DNA of 5,536 bases from positions 1-5,536 of the forward strand of contig DASPOB010000004.1 in NCBI GenBank assembly GCA_035626235.1, in the 5' to 3' direction. The notes beneath the pieces were generated by a model, which had not been told where the DNA came from, did no database searches, and was given only the letters and a program-made list of their open reading frames with translations. Below, piece after piece: positions 5,039-5,536 of this stretch (the stretch's first letter is position 1; every line of letters starts with the position of its first letter). This DNA comes from DATFYP01 sp035626235. Its GTDB lineage: Archaea; Thermoproteota; Nitrososphaeria; Nitrososphaerales; Gagatemarchaeaceae. The position numbers and the translations under genes are program-made.

Positions 5039-5536
5039 CTCGATCCTCTTCCGAAGAATGAGGTCTGTGACTCTCCTTATGTCATCGAGCGAGTCGTTCA
5101 TTATCGACTCGATGTCACTGGCCACAGCTCCGATCCTCGTCCCGCCGTCGAGCACGACCGCGGCGCTTGCTATCAGAGGCTGGTCTATCGGCTTCCCAAT
5201 TCTGCTCAAGATTCGCACGTATGACTCCTTTACAGCCGGGAGCTTCTTGACGATATCCCGGGCCGTAAGGACGGAAAGCGCGTTGAGGATCTTCCCGGTG
5301 TGGTTGACCGGGTTCTTGCCTGCCGTCGCCTCCATGGAGTACTGACGCATGGGCGAGATCAGCCCGTTGACCCTGTTGCCTCTGCCTGTGTTCCCGTCGT
5401 CCCCTTGCTCTGCCGACGTCCCGGTCACTGTCAGATAAAACTCACCGTGCTTGGGGTTGTCGGCCGCGTTGAGCTTGTAGCTCACGCTAAGCTTGGTCCT
5501 CGACGCGAGCCTGTCGAGCTCCTCCGACACGTCGTC
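5030..5536 (-). CDS. mat: S-adenosylmethionine synthetase, archaeal type, C-terminal part
   Basis: Makes S-adenosylmethionine from methionine and ATP, the cell's main methyl donor. The window holds the last 168 residues of a protein that is usually about 400 long. The frame is open to the right edge (preceding codons Asp-Asp-Val), so the start lies outside. The archaeal-family signature is clear: YLTVTGTSAEQGDDG, then GRGNRVNGLISPMR, SMEATAGKNPVNHTGK (phosphate and metal contacts) and, near the end, DGGTRIGAVASDIES. This family is very different in sequence from bacterial MetK, so it is good evidence for an archaeal host. After the conserved HTGKI the residue is Leu where I recall Tyr in most relatives. 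The protein ends RKRIELF with a TAG at 5030-5032, inside the 3' end of rio2, giving a 9-bp tail-to-tail overlap. Confidence 0.96.
   Translation of the reverse strand, partial: DDVSEELDRLASRTKLSVSYKLNAADNPKHGEFYLTVTGTSAEQGDDGNTGRGNRVNGLISPMRQYSMEATAGKNPVNHTGKILNALSVLTARDIVKKLPAVKESYVRILSRIGKPIDQPLIASAAVVLDGGTRIGAVASDIESIMNDSLDDIRRVTDLILRKRIELF

Overview
The window is a gene-dense, GC-rich stretch that almost certainly comes from an archaeon. The evidence is a RIO2 kinase with an N-terminal winged helix, an archaeal-type S-adenosylmethionine synthetase, a helix-turn-helix/ThiN fusion regulator (an archaeal gene type), and TATA boxes placed about 27 bp upstream of start codons, which implies leaderless mRNAs. 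A TACK-type lineage is my guess; nothing here fixes the phylum.

Layout, left to right. Positions 1-1456 (+) hold most of a CTP synthase gene (pyrG), cut at its 5' end by the window edge. It converges with, and overlaps by 12 bp, a minus-strand gene (1445-2380) for a ThiR-like regulator. This has an HTH domain, a Cys/His cluster and a ThiN domain that keeps the likely thiamine-phosphate-binding Arg and His. From a short AT-rich divergent promoter (about 2381-2433), a two-gene plus-strand operon runs the other way. It encodes a small membrane protein resembling an ECF-transporter S component (2434-3027) and, 3 bp later, a PurM/HypE/ThiL-superfamily (AIR-synthase-like) protein (3031-4089). After a 14-bp inverted repeat at its stop codon and a separate TATA box comes rio2 (4151-5038, +). 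It converges with, and overlaps by 9 bp, the 3' part of an archaeal S-adenosylmethionine synthetase gene (5030-5536, -), cut by the right edge.

The outer genes are housekeeping: CTP synthesis, small-subunit ribosome maturation and methyl-donor synthesis. The centre is the interesting part. A thiamine-phosphate-sensing repressor is divergent from a putative vitamin-uptake component and an ATP-using AIRS-fold enzyme, all around one palindromic TATA element. I infer a thiamine (or thiamine-precursor) uptake and activation module in which ThiR, when loaded with thiamine phosphate, shuts off itself and the transporter/enzyme pair. The substrate and the enzyme's reaction are hypotheses.

Essentially all of the window is coding. 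The only non-coding stretches are about 53 bp (2381-2433) and 61 bp (4090-4150). I see no tRNA, rRNA, CRISPR array, insertion sequence or riboswitch.
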